DNA of 64,000 bases from Pseudomonas gingeri (GTDB lineage: Bacteria > Pseudomonadota > Gammaproteobacteria > Pseudomonadales > Pseudomonadaceae): contig NZ_JACAOR010000001.1 in NCBI RefSeq assembly GCF_013386115.1, forward strand, positions 152,639-216,638. The letters are read 5' to 3'. Positions 63,100 through 64,000 of the stretch are shown piece by piece (the stretch's first letter is position 1; each line of letters begins with the position of its first letter). Both the position numbers and the translations under genes were made by a program. The notes below the pieces were generated by a model that was not told the DNA's origin, ran no database searches, and worked only from the letters and a program-made list of their open reading frames with translations.

Positions 63100-64000
63100 T
63101 TACTGGGCGCGCAGGCCGCGGGTCATGCGCAGGGCCAGCAGGCTGCCGCCGACGATCACGGCCGCCAGCACATACAGCGCGGCGTCGGTGGAGCCGCTGG
63201 CATCCTTGACCCAACCGACCAGGTACGGGCTGAGGAAACCGGCCATCTGGCCCATCGAGTTGATCAAGGCCAGCCCGCCGGCGGCGGCACCGGCACTGAG
63301 CAGGGCGGTCGGCACCGGCCAGAACATCGGCAGGCCGGTGAGGGCGCCCATGGTGGCGATGGTCAGGCCGAGAATGGCGATGGCCGGGTGGGTGGCGAAG
63401 TTGACCGCGATCAGCAGGCCGATGGCGCCCATCAGCATCGGCACCACCAGGTGCCAGCGACGCTCCTTGCGCAGGTCGGCGGAGCGTCCCACCAGCAGCA
63501 TGAACACCGCCGCCAAAAGATAAGGAATCGCGCTGAGCCAGCCGATCACCAGGTTGTCGCTGAAACCGAGGTTCTTGATGATCGACGGCAGCCAGAAGTT
63601 GATAGCGTAGACGCCGCTCTGGATGCAGAAATAGATCAGGCCGAACGCCCAGATGGCCGGGTTCTTGAACACCTCGCCGAGGGAGTCGCTGATGGTTTTC
63701 GGCTTGTTGGCGGCATCGATCGCCTGGTCGGCTTCGAGCACCGCGCGCTCTTCGGCGGTCAGCCACCTGGCGTTGGCGAACTTGTCCGCCAGCAGGAAGA
63801 ACGCCGCGACACCCAGCAGTACGGTGGGGATGCCCTGCAGCAGGAACATCCACTGCCAGCCGGCGAGGCCGCCCTGGCCGGCGGCGAAGTGGTTGAGGAT
63901 CCAGCCGGAAAACGGGCTGCCGAGCAGGCCGGAAACCGGGATCGCCGACATGAACAGGGCCATGATGCGACCGCGCCGGAAGCTCGGGAACCACTGCGAG
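63100..64000 (-). CDS. MFS transporter of the anion:cation symporter family (partial)
   Basis: The frame is open to the right edge of the window, so the N-terminus is missing; about 300 C-terminal residues are visible. The edge encodes QWFPSFRRGRI followed by MALFMSAIPVSGLLGSPFSGWIL, typical of helix 4-5 in the ACS family (phthalate, tartrate, galactonate carriers). Eight or so helices are in view. The substrate is probably an organic anion. The ATG at 63963 is internal, not the real start. Confidence 0.88.
   Translation of the reverse strand, partial: SQWFPSFRRGRIMALFMSAIPVSGLLGSPFSGWILNHFAAGQGGLAGWQWMFLLQGIPTVLLGVAAFFLLADKFANARWLTAEERAVLEADQAIDAANKPKTISDSLGEVFKNPAIWAFGLIYFCIQSGVYAINFWLPSIIKNLGFSDNLVIGWLSAIPYLLAAVFMLLVGRSADLRKERRWHLVVPMLMGAIGLLIAVNFATHPAIAILGLTIATMGALTGLPMFWPVPTALLSAGAAAGGLALINSMGQMAGFLSPYLVGWVKDASGSTDAALYVLAAVIVGGSLLALRMTRGLRAQ

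Overview
The window looks like chromosomal DNA of a fluorescens-group Pseudomonas. It is uniformly GC-rich with strong G/C third-position bias, carries the extragenic palindrome typical of that group (core GCGGGCTTGCCCGC, near 32.8-33.0 kb), and is dense in LysR/GntR/TetR/DeoR-controlled transport and catabolic operons. I see no rRNA, tRNA, CRISPR array, prophage or insertion sequence. All identifications come from reading motifs and gene order; no database was searched.

Layout. 0.5-7.2 kb: a catabolic operon of two flavin dehydrogenases (GlpA-like with a BFD-type iron-sulfur tail, and a disulfide-reductase-like partner), an FGGY sugar/polyol kinase and an APC permease, with a DeoR/GlpR repressor. 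7.6-12.9 kb: a DUF1937-like protein, then a TetR-controlled EmrA/EmrB/OprM tripartite efflux system. 13-14.8 kb: GFA protein, LysR regulator, small membrane protein. 14.8-20.8 kb: amino-acid ABC transporter genes without their own ATPase, divergent from a 2-oxoglutarate/Fe(II)-type oxygenase and a MetQNI-like importer. 21.1-21.6 kb: a very unusual protein that is about half methionine plus cysteine. 21.7-23.4 kb: XRE-cupin regulator coupled to a 53-codon gene, and a GntR regulator. 23.5-31 kb: SsuBAC-like ABC importer, DUF3604/PHP metalloenzyme, LysR regulator and dicarboxylate-type symporter.

30.9-42.6 kb (minus strand) is the most striking region. It is a two-partner secretion locus of the HMW adhesin type: TpsB transporter, 1297-residue TpsA exoprotein, a periplasmic argininosuccinate-lyase-like protein translationally coupled to TpsA, and an HMW1C-type cytoplasmic N-glycosyltransferase. 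The TpsB is fused in one uninterrupted frame to a complete-looking general porin, giving a predicted double beta-barrel.

42.8-47.9 kb holds housekeeping and surface genes: GNAT, CAP-domain protein, SleB-like hydrolase, chemoreceptor, Tat-exported dienelactone hydrolase. 48.6-52.3 kb is a pstSCAB phosphate importer without an adjacent phoU. 53.6-62 kb contains what may be one regulon: an ActP-like symporter, cytochrome b561 and nitronate monooxygenase operon, a LysR regulator, a YiiM-like MOSC protein and an acylating (methyl)malonate-semialdehyde dehydrogenase. The promoters of the symporter operon and the dehydrogenase share an almost identical operator/-35/-10 block. Malonate semialdehyde is the product of propionate-3-nitronate oxidation, so uptake and breakdown of 3-nitropropionate is a coherent hypothesis. 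The window ends inside an MFS transporter after an aldo/keto reductase.
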